Below are positions 9,163 through 17,952 of a stretch of DNA of 64,000 bases, in pieces (the stretch's first letter is position 1; the number at the start of each line of letters is the position of its first letter). A model generated the notes under the pieces. The model was not told the DNA's origin. It ran no database searches and saw nothing but the letters and a program-made list of their open reading frames with translations. The translations under genes and the position numbers were made by a program. Source of the stretch: Kribbella voronezhensis (lineage in GTDB: Bacteria; Actinomycetota; Actinomycetes; Propionibacteriales; Kribbellaceae); contig NZ_SOCE01000001.1 in NCBI RefSeq assembly GCF_004365175.1, positions 2,095,154-2,159,153 on the forward strand, read 5' to 3'.

Positions 9163-10182
9163 ATGCGCCAGGTAGTGATGCACGGACCCGGGAACGTCCG
9201 GGTGGAGGACCGCGAGGACCCGAAGATCATCGAACCGACCGACGCGATCATCCGGCTGTCCGCGACCTGCATCTGCGGCAGCGACCTGTGGCCGTACCGG
9301 GGCGCCGAGCCCGTCGATCACCAGGTGATGGGTCACGAGTACGTCGGCGTGGTCGAGGAGATCGGGTCGGACGTCCGCACCGTGAAGGTCGGCGATTTCG
9401 TCGTCGGCTCGTTCTGGGCCTCGGACAACACCTGCGAGATCTGCCAGGCCGGCTACCAGGCGTACTGCGTGCACCGGGTCCTGATGGGCACGCTCGGCAC
9501 CCAGTCGGAGCTCGCGCGCATCCCGCTCGCCGACGGCACTCTGGTCGCCACTCCCGGGATGCCTGATCCCGAGCTGATCCCGTCGCTGATGGCTGCCTCG
9601 GATGTACTGGGTACGGGATGGTTCGCAGCCGTCGCGGCCGAGGCCGGTCCGGGCAAGACGGTTGCTGTCGTGGGTGACGGCGCCGTCGGGCTGCTGGGGA
9701 TCCTGGCCGCCAGGCAACTCGGTGCCGAGCGGATCATCGCCTTCAGCCGGCACGCCGATCGGCAGGCGCTGGCCAAGGAGTTCGGCGCCACCGACATCGT
9801 GGAAGAGCGCGGTGACGAAGGGGTGGCCCGGGTGAAGGAACTCACCGGCGGCCTCGGAGCTCACTCGGTGATCGAGGCGGTCGGTACTCAGGAAGCCATG
9901 ATGCAAGCGATTCGCTCGACCAGGCCCGGTGGCCATGTCGGGTTCGTGGGTGTCTCGCACGACGTCGCGATTCCCGGCGACGAGCTGTTCATGGCCGGCG
10001 TCCACATCCACGGCGGGCCGGCTCCGGTACGGCAGTACCTGCCCGAACTCGTGCAGCTGATCTGGGATCGCAAGATCGACCCCGGCAAGGTCTTCGACCT
10101 CACACTGCCCCTGGACCGGGCGGCCGAGGGCTACCAGGCCATGGACGAACGCACCGCCATCAAGGTCCTGCTCACCGTCTGA
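9163..10182 (+). CDS. Zinc-dependent alcohol dehydrogenase (MDR family)
   Basis: NAD(P)-dependent medium-chain dehydrogenase, 339 residues from the ATG behind GAGGAG; the frame is open to 9103 but without a better start. Catalytic zinc ligands are visible in CICGSD (C38) and MGHEYVG (H58, E59). Of the four structural-zinc cysteines only three are clear (C91, C94, C102); the first is replaced, so the structural site may be incomplete. The dinucleotide motif VVGDGAVGLLG is near 165-176. It oxidises an alcohol or reduces an aldehyde; the substrate is unknown. The Bcr/CflA-type exporter follows after about 16 bp, suggesting that the pair detoxifies or exports one compound under control of the divergent XRE regulator. 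Confidence 0.92.
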   Translation: MRQVVMHGPGNVRVEDREDPKIIEPTDAIIRLSATCICGSDLWPYRGAEPVDHQVMGHEYVGVVEEIGSDVRTVKVGDFVVGSFWASDNTCEICQAGYQAYCVHRVLMGTLGTQSELARIPLADGTLVATPGMPDPELIPSLMAASDVLGTGWFAAVAAEAGPGKTVAVVGDGAVGLLGILAARQLGAERIIAFSRHADRQALAKEFGATDIVEERGDEGVARVKELTGGLGAHSVIEAVGTQEAMMQAIRSTRPGGHVGFVGVSHDVAIPGDELFMAGVHIHGGPAPVRQYLPELVQLIWDRKIDPGKVFDLTLPLDRAAEGYQAMDERTAIKVLLTV

Positions 10183-10198
10183 GCGAGAGGTGTCAACC

Positions 10199-11419
10199 TT
10201 GTCCACGCTGATGGTTCCGACGTCCCGCCCGCGGCTGGGCGTTGGGGTGGTGGCGTCTGTGGTGTTCCTGACCGCGATCGCTCCGCTGGCAACGGACATG
10301 TACGTCCCTGCGTTTCCGCAGGTAGCCCGTGAGCTGTCGACCTCTGCGACGCAGGTGCAGCTCACGTTGACGACCTTCTTCGTCGGGATGGCGCTCGGCC
10401 AACTGGTCGGCGGGCCGGTGTCGGACCAGCGCGGCCGACGCCTTCCGTTGCTGGCGGCGCTGCTGGTCGTGGCCGCGGCGTCGATCGTCTGCGCGCTCGC
10501 CCCGACGATCGCGGTGATGACCGTGGCCCGCCTCGTCCAGGGCTTCGCCGGTGGCTGGGCGATGGTGATCGGACGGGCGATCATCGTCGACCTGGCCAGC
10601 GGCGCCCGGCTGGTCCGGGTCCTGAACGTCATCGCCGCGGTCGGCGGCATCGCTCCGATCGCCGGCCCACTGATCGGCGGACTGATCCTGCAGTTGTCCG
10701 GGTGGCGGGTCTCGTTCTGGCTCGTCGCCGCACTGGGACTCGCGATGACCTTGGCCGTCGCGGTGACCGTGCCCGAATCACTCCCGCGCGACAGCCGCCA
10801 CCCAGGCGGCCTGCGAACCTTCCTCACGGCCGGGCGGGGCGTGCTCGCCAACCGTGAGTACGTCGGCTATCTGCTCGTCGCGGGTGCCGCCATGGGCGCC
10901 CTGTTCGCGTACGTCGCCACCTCCGCCTTCGTTCTACAAACCATGAACGGACTCTCACCGATCGCGTACTCCGTCGACTTCGCAGTCAACGCCGCCGGTA
11001 TGACGATGGCCGCCCTCGTCGCCGCCCGCCTCGCCGGACGCGTCTCCACTCGCAAGGTCATCCTGGCCGGCCAGCTCGCCGCTCTCTCAGCAGGCGCCGC
11101 CCTGCTGATCGGAGCCCTGTGGTTCGACACTCCACTGAGCTTGGCGATCGGCTGCTTCTTCGTACTGATGACGGCCCAGGGCCTGATCATTCCCAACGGC
11201 GGCGCGCTCGCGTCGACCGCCGTACCCGATCACCCTGGTACCGGTTCGGCAGTGCAGGGCTTCGTCCAATGGGTCGCCGCCGGCACGATCGCGCCGATCG
11301 CAGGCCTCGGAGGCGCGGCAACAGCTGTACCGATGGCTCTCCTGATCACCATCGGCGCCACAGCCTCCCTGCTCGGCCTACTCATCGCCAGCCGCAACAA
11401 GCGGCTCCCTGCACGTTGA
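10199..11419 (+). CDS. Bcr/CflA-family MFS drug exporter
   Basis: Twelve-helix inner-membrane exporter of the DHA1 Bcr/CflA group, about 406 residues. The family signature is seen in TAIAPLATDMYVPAFP near the N-terminus, followed by the motif A-like GPVSDQRGRRLPL. I chose the TTG at 10199 because AGAGG sits 8 bases upstream; GTG 10190 and ATG 10211 are also in frame. It lies just after the zinc alcohol dehydrogenase, probably in one transcript. Expected role: proton-driven efflux of antibiotics such as bicyclomycin-like or phenicol compounds; the real substrate is not determinable. Confidence 0.88.
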   Translation: MSTLMVPTSRPRLGVGVVASVVFLTAIAPLATDMYVPAFPQVARELSTSATQVQLTLTTFFVGMALGQLVGGPVSDQRGRRLPLLAALLVVAAASIVCALAPTIAVMTVARLVQGFAGGWAMVIGRAIIVDLASGARLVRVLNVIAAVGGIAPIAGPLIGGLILQLSGWRVSFWLVAALGLAMTLAVAVTVPESLPRDSRHPGGLRTFLTAGRGVLANREYVGYLLVAGAAMGALFAYVATSAFVLQTMNGLSPIAYSVDFAVNAAGMTMAALVAARLAGRVSTRKVILAGQLAALSAGAALLIGALWFDTPLSLAIGCFFVLMTAQGLIIPNGGALASTAVPDHPGTGSAVQGFVQWVAAGTIAPIAGLGGAATAVPMALLITIGATASLLGLLIASRNKRLPAR

Positions 11420-11582
11420 TCGCCGGGTGGATCGAGGCGAGCCCGCCGGGACTATTGGGGGCTTTCTGCCTTCGGGTCAGGGTCGTTCGGTCCATAGCCG
11501 CCAGGGGTGTCGCGGCCGAAGACTCTGAGCAACATCGTTCAACACTCTGCCGCCGCTTCTGGCGGCGCGAAAGGAACCGATC

Positions 11583-12167
11583 ATGCGCCGCAAGACGTTC
11601 GACGCGCTGCTCACCTCCGCCGGTCTCGTCCTCGCGATCGTGCTGGTCGCGGCGGGCGGTCTGTTGCTGTGGGCCCACAACTTCGTCGACAACCAGGTCC
11701 ACAGCCAGCTCGCCGCCCAGAAGATCTTCTTCCCCAAGGCGGGCAGTGAGTCCCTCGAGGACCCGGCGGTCAAGCCGTACCTGTCCCAGTACGCCGGCCA
11801 GCAACTGGTGACCGGCGCGCAGGCCGAGGCCTACGCCAACCACTTCATCGCCGTGCACATCCAGGAGATGGCCGGCGGCAAGACGTACTCGCAGCTGTCC
11901 CAGGAGTCGCAGGCCAACCCCACCGACACCAAGCTGGCCGGACAGGTCCAGACGGTCTTCCGTGGTGAGACACTCCGCGGCCTCCTGCTCAACGCCTACG
12001 CGTTCGGCAAGATGGGCCAGATCGCCCTGATCGCAGCGATCACAGCGTTCGCCGCCGCCGGGCTCCTGCTGGTCATGTCCGCACTCGGCTACGCCCACCT
12101 GCGCCGCGTTCCGGTCGAGGCCGAGGTCATGCCGAAGCTGACCGGCGCGGTCCCGCACACCGCCTGA
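11583..12167 (+). CDS. Two-helix membrane protein of unknown function
   Basis: Protein of 194 residues with one transmembrane helix near 10-32 and a second near 148-172. The loop of about 110 residues between them is probably outside the cell and is rich in Gln, Ala and Ser (QLAAQKIFFPKAG, QLVTGAQAEAYANHFIA). I do not recognise a named domain, although proteins of this layout are common in actinobacteria. The ATG follows AAAGGA by a normal distance. A short hairpin (CGCCGC/GCGGCG, 11551-11567) sits just upstream of the ribosome binding site. It stands alone between an exporter and a convergent AraC regulator. Confidence 0.85.
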   Translation: MRRKTFDALLTSAGLVLAIVLVAAGGLLLWAHNFVDNQVHSQLAAQKIFFPKAGSESLEDPAVKPYLSQYAGQQLVTGAQAEAYANHFIAVHIQEMAGGKTYSQLSQESQANPTDTKLAGQVQTVFRGETLRGLLLNAYAFGKMGQIALIAAITAFAAAGLLLVMSALGYAHLRRVPVEAEVMPKLTGAVPHTA

Positions 12168-12181
12168 TCCCGCACCGACGC

Positions 12182-12211
12182 GATCGTCGGCCCGTCCCAG
12201 GGCCGGCGATC
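12182..12211. terminator. Bidirectional terminator hairpin
   Basis: A 12-bp stem with one G-U pair (12182-12193 with 12200-12211) and a 6-base loop, between two convergent genes. Confidence 0.75.
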
Positions 12212-12214
12212 TCG

Positions 12215-12234
12215 TCTATCCGGCTCTATCCGGC
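12215..12234. repeat. 10-bp tandem duplication across a stop codon
   Basis: TCTATCCGGC is repeated exactly (12215-12224 and 12225-12234). The stop codon of the AraC-type gene (minus strand, 12226-12228) lies in the second copy. Confidence 0.9.
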
Positions 12235-13110
12235 CGAACGTCCGGCGCGGGTCCGGCTCCGGAAGGCGCCCGGTGTCAGCCGGGTCTGGCGACGGAAGTA
12301 CGACGAGAAGTTCGACGCGTCGTCGAAGCCGAGGTCCTTGGCGATCTCGGCGACGGCGGCGTCACCGTGGGCGAGCCGGCGCTTGGCTTCGAGGACGATG
12401 CGTTCGTCGATCAACTCCTTGGCGGACAGGCCGGTGTACTGCCGGGCGAGCCGGTTGAGGGTCCGGGCGGAGTACCCCAGCCGGTCGGCGTACTCGCTGA
12501 CCTTGTGCCACTGCTGGAAGTGCTCTTCGAGATGGTCGCGGAACCAGCCGTAGGCCTCGTGGGTCAGCCGCATCGCCGGCCCGCCACCGGGCGGTTCGAT
12601 CAGAGCCAACTGAACAAGGAGCGCGGCGAGGCTGTGCGCCAGGGCAGCCTGGCGCAGGTCGCTCCGCTCGGTCGCGCGCCGGCCGGCGCTGATGGTGAGC
12701 AGTTCGAGTGCTTGCGCGACCGGCGAGCCGTCCAGCTCCGAAGCGGGCCAATGACTTCGCGGGCGGACCAGATACGACCGGATGAGGTTGCTGGTGTGGT
12801 CGTCGACCGTATGCGGGCCGAACAGCACGACGGCTCCCTCGATGTCGTCGATCGCACCCCACTGATGGACCTGGCCGGCTCGGATCCACAGGATGTCTCC
12901 CGGCCGCAACGAGTAGTCGGTGAAGTCGACGGTGTGTACTGCGGCCCCGCGCTCGAGGTGGGCGAGCAGATCGAAGTCGAGTCGCTGCGGGGTGAGGAAT
13001 TCGGCCGGGCCGCCGCGGTCACGGATGCCCTTCAGCGTGTTCACCTCGATGTCGCCGACGCCCTGGGCCGGCGGCTGGAAGCGGACGCGCCGAATCGCCG
13101 ATTGTCCCAT
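12226..13110 (-). CDS. AraC-family transcription regulator with cupin sensor
   Basis: Regulator of 294 residues. An N-terminal cupin-like AraC-binding domain (RPGDILWIRAGQVHQW near 70-85) probably binds a small ligand. The C-terminal 100 residues are the double helix-turn-helix of the AraC/XylS family, ending FDDASNFSSYFRRQTRLTPGAFR. I start it at the ATG at 13110; the ATG at 13119 is possible, and the longer frame would run into the divergent gene. It is divergent from the MBL-fold gene with only 64 bp between starts, so it likely controls that gene and itself. Confidence 0.9.
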   Translation of the reverse strand: MGQSAIRRVRFQPPAQGVGDIEVNTLKGIRDRGGPAEFLTPQRLDFDLLAHLERGAAVHTVDFTDYSLRPGDILWIRAGQVHQWGAIDDIEGAVVLFGPHTVDDHTSNLIRSYLVRPRSHWPASELDGSPVAQALELLTISAGRRATERSDLRQAALAHSLAALLVQLALIEPPGGGPAMRLTHEAYGWFRDHLEEHFQQWHKVSEYADRLGYSARTLNRLARQYTGLSAKELIDERIVLEAKRRLAHGDAAVAEIAKDLGFDDASNFSSYFRRQTRLTPGAFRSRTRAGRSAG

Positions 13111-13161
13111 TTTTACCATCCGCCTACCCGTCCCGACCGTGAGAATCGGCTCCAGCAGCCC

Positions 13162-13167
13162 TAGCGT
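13162..13167 (+). promoter_or_regulatory. -10 box for a leaderless MBL-fold transcript
   Basis: TAGCGT ends 7 bases before the ATG at 13175. This supports that start over the longer open frame. Confidence 0.45.
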
Positions 13168-13174
13168 TACCAGC

Positions 13175-13981
13175 ATGACGAATCTTACGTACACCATCAT
13201 CGACGCGGCCGACACATCGTTGAACAAGACCAGCGTGCTGATCACCGGCGAGACCGAGGCGGTCGTGGTCGATGCGGCCTTCACCCGCGCCGACGGCCAC
13301 CGGATCGTGGCGGCCGTGCTCGACTCGGGCAAGCGGCTCACGACCGTCGCGATCACCGCCGGCGACCCGGACTTCTACTTCGGTGCCGAGGTCATCGCCG
13401 ATGCCTTCCCCGAGGCCGTCTTCGTGGCTCCGGCCGACGTCATCGAGCACATCCAGCACAGCTACCAGGCCAAGCTCCAGGCCTGGGCGCACCTCGGCCA
13501 AAACCTCCCGACCCGCTTGGTCGACATCGCCCCGCTCACAGAGCCGACCATCACCGTGGACGAGACGACGATCGAGGTACGCCGTGCCAGCAACCTGCTC
13601 GGCGACCGGGCCTGGTACCTGTTCGACCCGACCTCGCGCTCGCTGGTCGGTGGCGTCCTGCTCTTCGAGGGTCTGCACGTCTGGACCGCCGACAGCGCCA
13701 CACCAGAACTTCGAGCCGAGTGGATCCGGGTGCTCAACGACCTGGAGGCGCTCGCTCCGGCGTACGTCGTCGCAGGCCACCGCGTCGCCGATGCGCCGAC
13801 CGACCTGACCGCCATCGTTCACACGCGGGAGTACCTCGAGTTCTTCGAGAAGGCGATCGAGTCCGCCGCGGACGCGGCCGAGGCCGAGGCCTCCTTGCTG
13901 ACCGCTTACCCGGAGGCCGGCCTGAAGATCGCGGCCGGTCTCGGCACGAAGGTCGCCAAGGGCGAGATGACATGGGGCTGA
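13175..13981 (+). CDS. MBL-fold protein with lost metal-binding histidines
   Basis: Protein of 268 residues with the metallo-beta-lactamase fold pattern: strands around VLITGETEAVVVDAAF, then the first metal motif region, then a late GHRVAD. In active members the motif is TH-x-H-x-DH-x-x-G. Here residues 61-70 read TAGDPDFYFG, so three of the metal ligands are replaced (A62, D64, F67) and only D66 remains. It is therefore unlikely to be a normal zinc hydrolase. It may be a binding protein or use another chemistry. The stop overlaps the start of the SnoaL-like gene by 10 bp, so the two are co-translated. The AraC regulator is divergent. Confidence 0.88.
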   Translation: MTNLTYTIIDAADTSLNKTSVLITGETEAVVVDAAFTRADGHRIVAAVLDSGKRLTTVAITAGDPDFYFGAEVIADAFPEAVFVAPADVIEHIQHSYQAKLQAWAHLGQNLPTRLVDIAPLTEPTITVDETTIEVRRASNLLGDRAWYLFDPTSRSLVGGVLLFEGLHVWTADSATPELRAEWIRVLNDLEALAPAYVVAGHRVADAPTDLTAIVHTREYLEFFEKAIESAADAAEAEASLLTAYPEAGLKIAAGLGTKVAKGEMTWG

Positions 13982-14376
13982 CCGCCGACCTCATCCCCGC
14001 GGACGTCGTACGGAGGCAGTACCTCGCCTCGGCGGCCGGCGATCTCGAGGCGCTGCGGGCAACGCTGGCTCCCGATGTGGAGTGGACCGAGATGGCCGGC
14101 TTCCCGTTGGCGGGTACCTACCGCACGCCCGACGGAGTGACGGCGAACGTGATGGAGAAGCTCGCCGCCGAGTGGGACGACTGGACCGCCCACGACGACA
14201 CGTACGTCGTCGATGGGGAGAACGTCGTCGTACTGGCTCGCTACACCGCACAGCATCGGTCGACGGGCAAACCGCTGGCTGTTCGGGTGGCGCATCACTT
14301 CGTCGTGCGTGGCGGACTGATCGTGAGATTCGAGCAGTTCGTCGACACCGCGCTCGTTCGCGACGCCGCAGCCTGA
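13972..14376 (+). CDS. SnoaL-like / NTF2-family protein
   Basis: Small cone-shaped alpha+beta barrel protein, 134 residues, of the nuclear transport factor 2 superfamily. The pattern RRQYLASAAGDLEALRATLAPDVEWTE is typical for the SnoaL-like group. Such proteins act as isomerases, cyclases or simple ligand binders. It overlaps the preceding MBL-fold gene by 10 bp, which argues for a joint function. The longer open frame upstream is only the shadow of that gene; the ATG at 13972 gives the family's normal length. Confidence 0.87.
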   Translation: MGLTADLIPADVVRRQYLASAAGDLEALRATLAPDVEWTEMAGFPLAGTYRTPDGVTANVMEKLAAEWDDWTAHDDTYVVDGENVVVLARYTAQHRSTGKPLAVRVAHHFVVRGGLIVRFEQFVDTALVRDAAA

Positions 14377-14492
14377 GGACGCGGAGAACCCGGTAGTGCG
14401 GCGCTGGGGACCAATGGCCCTGTTCGATCGATTGCGGCCGGCCCACGCTGGTGCTCGGAAGCTCAGCATCCGCACCGCCGCCGGAGGCCACG

Positions 14493-14912
14493 ATGAAAGG
14501 CAAGAACAGGACCCTGCTCGGGTTGCTGCTGTTCAACGGTGTCACCGCTATGGGTGGCGGTCTCGCGCTGATGACCGGGTGGATCCCACAACAGCCTTCC
14601 TGGGTGCGGGAGACCGACTTCACCAGCAACTACTTCCCGGGCGTGATCCTGCTGGCCGTGGTGGGTGGCAGCTCGCTGATCGCGGCCGTCGCCCTGCTGA
14701 AAGGCGCCGACGGTTGGCAACTGACCAGCATCGTCGCCGGGATCGTCATGGTGTTCTGGATCGTCGGCGAGGTGGCTTCGATCCGTGGATTCCACTTCCT
14801 GCAGGTGATCTACGGGCTGTCCGGTGCCCTGGTGGTGTGGTGGACTCCGACCCGCCGCGCATCGAGCGAGACTCTCCGCAAACGACCTGATCCCGCGCTC
14901 GACCGACGATGA
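14493..14912 (+). CDS. Four-helix membrane protein of unknown function
   Basis: Small integral membrane protein, 139 residues, with about four hydrophobic segments (near 7-27, 46-68, 74-94 and 100-117) and a charged C-terminal tail. ATG 14493 is preceded by GGAGG and is preferred over the GTG 42 bases upstream. No domain recognised. The NmrA-like reductase follows 16 bp downstream on the same strand, so they probably share a transcript. Confidence 0.85.
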   Translation: MKGKNRTLLGLLLFNGVTAMGGGLALMTGWIPQQPSWVRETDFTSNYFPGVILLAVVGGSSLIAAVALLKGADGWQLTSIVAGIVMVFWIVGEVASIRGFHFLQVIYGLSGALVVWWTPTRRASSETLRKRPDPALDRR

Positions 14913-14928
14913 CCTTGGAAGGACGGAT

Positions 14929-15780
14929 ATGAGCGTTCTCGTGACCGGGGCGAGCGGTCGGGTGGGGCAGCATGTCCTCGCCGAACTGACCCGGTCGGGG
15001 GTCGCTGTGCGGGCTGCCTCCCACGGCGCTCCGCCGCCGGGATGTGACAGCGTCCCGTTCTCCTTCACCGACTCCGCCACCTGGGACGGGGCAACGCGCG
15101 GAGCGACGGCCATGTTTGTCATCCGGCCTCCGCAGATCGGCAACGTGAAGCGGGACATGCTTCCTGCCTTGGCCGCCGCGCGCCGCAACGGAGTGCGGCG
15201 GATGGTCTTGTTGTCGCTCCAGGGCGCCGAGCACAACCGCGCGGTCCCGCACTATGCCTTGGAACAGTGGCTACGGGCTTCCGGTCTGGAGTGGACGTTC
15301 GTGCGCGCCGGATTCTTCATGCAGAACCTGTCGACCACCCACGCCGCAGAGATCCGGGACCTGGGCAGGATCATCGTTCCGGCCGGCCGTGGCCGTACGT
15401 CGTTCGTGGACGCACGGGACGTCGCCTCGGTCGCCGTGTCTGCTCTGACCGGCGGCGATCTTGTCGATCGCGCGGTGACGCCCACCGGCCCGGAGGCACT
15501 CACGTACCACCAGGTCGCCGACATCCTCAGTGCGGAACTCGGGCGTCCCGTGCGCTACGCGAATCCTGGCCCTGTCGCCTTCTGGCGACATCGCCGTTCC
15601 TGCGGTACGCCGCGCACCGAAGCGGCGGTCATGCTCGCTCTCTACAGTGCCTGCCGGTTCAACCTGGCAGGAACGACGACTGGCGACGTCGCTGCCGTCC
15701 TGGGCCGTCCACCCATCACCTTCGCCGAATTCGCCCATCACGAGCGCAACGCCTGGCAGTCCTGCGAAAGCAAGCTCTGA
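14929..15780 (+). CDS. NmrA-like NAD(P)-binding protein (atypical SDR)
   Basis: Rossmann-fold protein of 283 residues. The dinucleotide motif TGASGRVG is at the extreme N-terminus. The family blocks RMVLLSLQGAEHN, the WTFVRAGFFMQNL segment and SFVDARDVASVAV are present, as in NmrA/HSCARG-type and azoreductase-like members. These sense or use NAD(P)H; some reduce quinones or azo dyes. GGAAGGA precedes the ATG at a good distance. It is probably co-transcribed with the membrane protein before it. The C-terminal fifth is less conserved. Confidence 0.9.
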   Translation: MSVLVTGASGRVGQHVLAELTRSGVAVRAASHGAPPPGCDSVPFSFTDSATWDGATRGATAMFVIRPPQIGNVKRDMLPALAAARRNGVRRMVLLSLQGAEHNRAVPHYALEQWLRASGLEWTFVRAGFFMQNLSTTHAAEIRDLGRIIVPAGRGRTSFVDARDVASVAVSALTGGDLVDRAVTPTGPEALTYHQVADILSAELGRPVRYANPGPVAFWRHRRSCGTPRTEAAVMLALYSACRFNLAGTTTGDVAAVLGRPPITFAEFAHHERNAWQSCESKL

Positions 15781-15911
15781 CTGCCGATCTGGCTCCGGAA
15801 GTTCACCGGTGGGTGGACGTCGGGGATGTTGCCGTCGGCTACTTCGTGAGGCCGTGATAGAACTCGCCAGCGACGAAGCTGACGAGTCGCCTCCGCCGAT
15901 CAACGAAGTGA

Positions 15912-16625
15912 GTGCCGCACCCACCGATGACGCCTGCCTGCCGCCCTCTTGCCCTCGTCCTCTGCCTGGTTCTGTTCACCACCGCTTGTACTGCGATCGA
16001 GCCACAACCCGCCGAACCCGCCGGTACTTCGGCCAGCTCGATCAGCGCCGAACTCGCGAAAGTCAAAGTGGTTGCCGCCCGCCCGAAAGTGAAGGGCTAC
16101 GGTCGCGAGTGCGGTAAGGACGGCGCGTGCTCCTTCGGCCCGGCGTGGTCCGACAACCACGCGGGGCCAGGCGGTCATGACGGCTGCGACACCCGCGACA
16201 ACGTGCTGGCCAAGCAACTGACCGAGGTGACCTACAAGCCCGGCACGCGGCAGTGCGTGGTGATGTCCGGCAAACTGCTGGATCCCTACACCGGCCGGAC
16301 GATCGAGTTCCGCAAGGCGGCGGCCGGCAAGGTGCAGATCGACCACCTTTACCCGCTGGCCCGTGCCTGGGACCTCGGTGCCTCGACCTGGCCGGCGCAA
16401 CGCCGGGTGGACTTCGCGAACGACCAGGCCGACAACCTGCTGGCCGTCGACGGTGCCACCAACGCCAGCAAGTCCGACCAGGGCCCGGGCGAATGGCTAC
16501 CGCTCAACAAGTCCTTCCGCTGCACGTATGTGGCTCGCTACCTGCACGTCGCGGCGAAGTACAAGCTGCCGATCACGCGCGACGACCAGAAGGCGGCGCA
16601 ACTCCTCGCCCCGACCTGCCACTAG
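15912..16625 (+). CDS. Secreted HNH-endonuclease-family lipoprotein (DUF1524/GmrSD-like)
   Basis: Putative exported nuclease, 237 residues. The N-terminus carries a lipobox (LFTTAC, C26), so the protein is probably lipid-anchored outside the membrane. The nuclease core is visible: QIDHLYPLARAWDLGA with H145, then the DQADNLLAVDGATNASKSD stretch, whose Asn/His/Asn-like arrangement is that of the GmrSD C-terminal HNH domain. Paired cysteines suit the oxidising exterior. Probable job: degrade extracellular DNA or RNA for food or competition. The start is uncertain: GTG 15912 has a weak GAAG upstream; ATG 15927 would shorten the leader by five residues. It converges on the histidine kinase with a 2-bp gap. 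Confidence 0.88.
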   Translation: MPHPPMTPACRPLALVLCLVLFTTACTAIEPQPAEPAGTSASSISAELAKVKVVAARPKVKGYGRECGKDGACSFGPAWSDNHAGPGGHDGCDTRDNVLAKQLTEVTYKPGTRQCVVMSGKLLDPYTGRTIEFRKAAAGKVQIDHLYPLARAWDLGASTWPAQRRVDFANDQADNLLAVDGATNASKSDQGPGEWLPLNKSFRCTYVARYLHVAAKYKLPITRDDQKAAQLLAPTCH

Positions 16626-16627
16626 CG

Positions 16628-17950
16628 TCAGGGCGCGCCGAGGGTGAGGTGAACCGAGGAACCGGCCGGCAGGTTGGGACGGATGGTGAGCCGTCCGCCG
16701 GCCGCTTCGGCACAGCGGCGCGCGATGTCCAGACCGAGCCCGGTCGAGCCCCGGTCGCTGCGGCCGCGCTCGCCTGCCCCGAGCGGGATGCCGGGGCCTT
16801 CGTCCGCGACGACGATCAGTACGCCGCCGGCCGCCTGGCGGGTCAGGATGATCCGGGCCGGTGTGCCGTCGGGAGTATGGGCGACGACGTTCTCGACCAG
16901 CGCGTCCAGGGCGGCGGCCAGATCCTCGGCCGACGACCGTACTTCGGCCGGTGGGGTCGGCAGGTCGAGGGTGAGTTCCCGGCCCTGGTCCTCGAACAGC
17001 GGCTCCCAGAAGGCCGCCCGTTCCCGGGTCACCGCCACGGCGTCGCAGTGCGGGACCCTGCCCTCGCGCTGCGGCCTTCGGGCCGCGCTGATCACTGCCG
17101 TGAGGGTGCGTTCGAGGCTGTTGACCTGGACGTTGAGTTCCTCGGCACGATCCCGGTCCGGGAGCGCCTCGACCTGGAGGCGGAGCGCGGTCAACGGCGT
17201 ACGGAGTCGGTGGGACAGGTCGGCGACGGCCTCGCGTTCGACCGCGATCACTTCGTCGATGCGGTCGGCCAGGCCGTTGAGCGCGGCACCGACCTTGGCG
17301 ACTTCGGCGGGCCCGGTCGTGGGCGCCCTGGCATCGACGTCGCCCTTGGCGAGGCGTTCCGCGGTACGGGCGGTTTCTTCCAGTGGACGGGCGAGGCGGC
17401 GGGAGACGACTTCCGCGCCGACGACGCTCAGGATCAGGACGCCGAGGCTGGCCGCGAGCAGGATCAGCAGCTGCGGAACGAGTCCCTGGTAGACCTCGTC
17501 CACGGTCAGGAACAGGCAGACCGAAGCCGGCCCCGCCTGCGCGTCGACCGAGACGTCGGTCGACACCCCGCCGTCGACCTTGCGGAACGACGCGTCCGAG
17601 ATCTTCGGCGGCCCCTTGTCGTCGCCGTCCCCTTCGTCCGGCCCGCCGGGCAGGTACTTGGGAGTCGGTACGCCGCCCGGCGGCGGGTCGCCCAGCGTCG
17701 TACCGTCGGCCAGCCGGACCGAGATCCGGCCGGGGCCCTGGCTGCTGATGCCCGCGATGTAGGTCTTGATCTCGTCGGGGGTGTGGTTCTTCTCGCCGAC
17801 GTAGTACGCGACGGCCTCGGCCCGGTAGCGGGCGTTCTTCAGGGACTCGTCGGAGGCGGCGCCGCGCATCAGCAACGTCAGCGGGATCGCGAACGCGAGC
17901 ACCACCAAGGTGGTCATCCCGACCGAAAGGAACATGATCCGGCGGCGCAT
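16628..17950 (-). CDS. Two-component sensor histidine kinase
   Basis: Membrane sensor of 440 residues. TM1 spans about 8-29, an outer sensor of about 125 residues follows (it contains a Pro/Gly/Asp-rich PGGPDEGDGDDKGPP loop), TM2 is about 158-180, then HAMP to 233. The H-box REAVADLSHRLRTPLTAL carries the phosphorylated H247. The catalytic domain has an N-box ALVENVVAH, G1 DEGPGIP and G2 GSTGLGLDIA. ATG 17950 lies 2 bp after the response regulator stop, so the two genes form one operon with the regulator first. The signal is unknown. Confidence 0.93.
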   Translation of the reverse strand: MRRRIMFLSVGMTTLVVLAFAIPLTLLMRGAASDESLKNARYRAEAVAYYVGEKNHTPDEIKTYIAGISSQGPGRISVRLADGTTLGDPPPGGVPTPKYLPGGPDEGDGDDKGPPKISDASFRKVDGGVSTDVSVDAQAGPASVCLFLTVDEVYQGLVPQLLILLAASLGVLILSVVGAEVVSRRLARPLEETARTAERLAKGDVDARAPTTGPAEVAKVGAALNGLADRIDEVIAVEREAVADLSHRLRTPLTALRLQVEALPDRDRAEELNVQVNSLERTLTAVISAARRPQREGRVPHCDAVAVTRERAAFWEPLFEDQGRELTLDLPTPPAEVRSSAEDLAAALDALVENVVAHTPDGTPARIILTRQAAGGVLIVVADEGPGIPLGAGERGRSDRGSTGLGLDIARRCAEAAGGRLTIRPNLPAGSSVHLTLGAP

Positions 17951-17952
17951 GC

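Noticed and set aside
14396..14480. A GTTCGATC-containing stretch resembling a tRNA T-loop
   Set aside because: No matching acceptor, D or anticodon arms could be placed around it.
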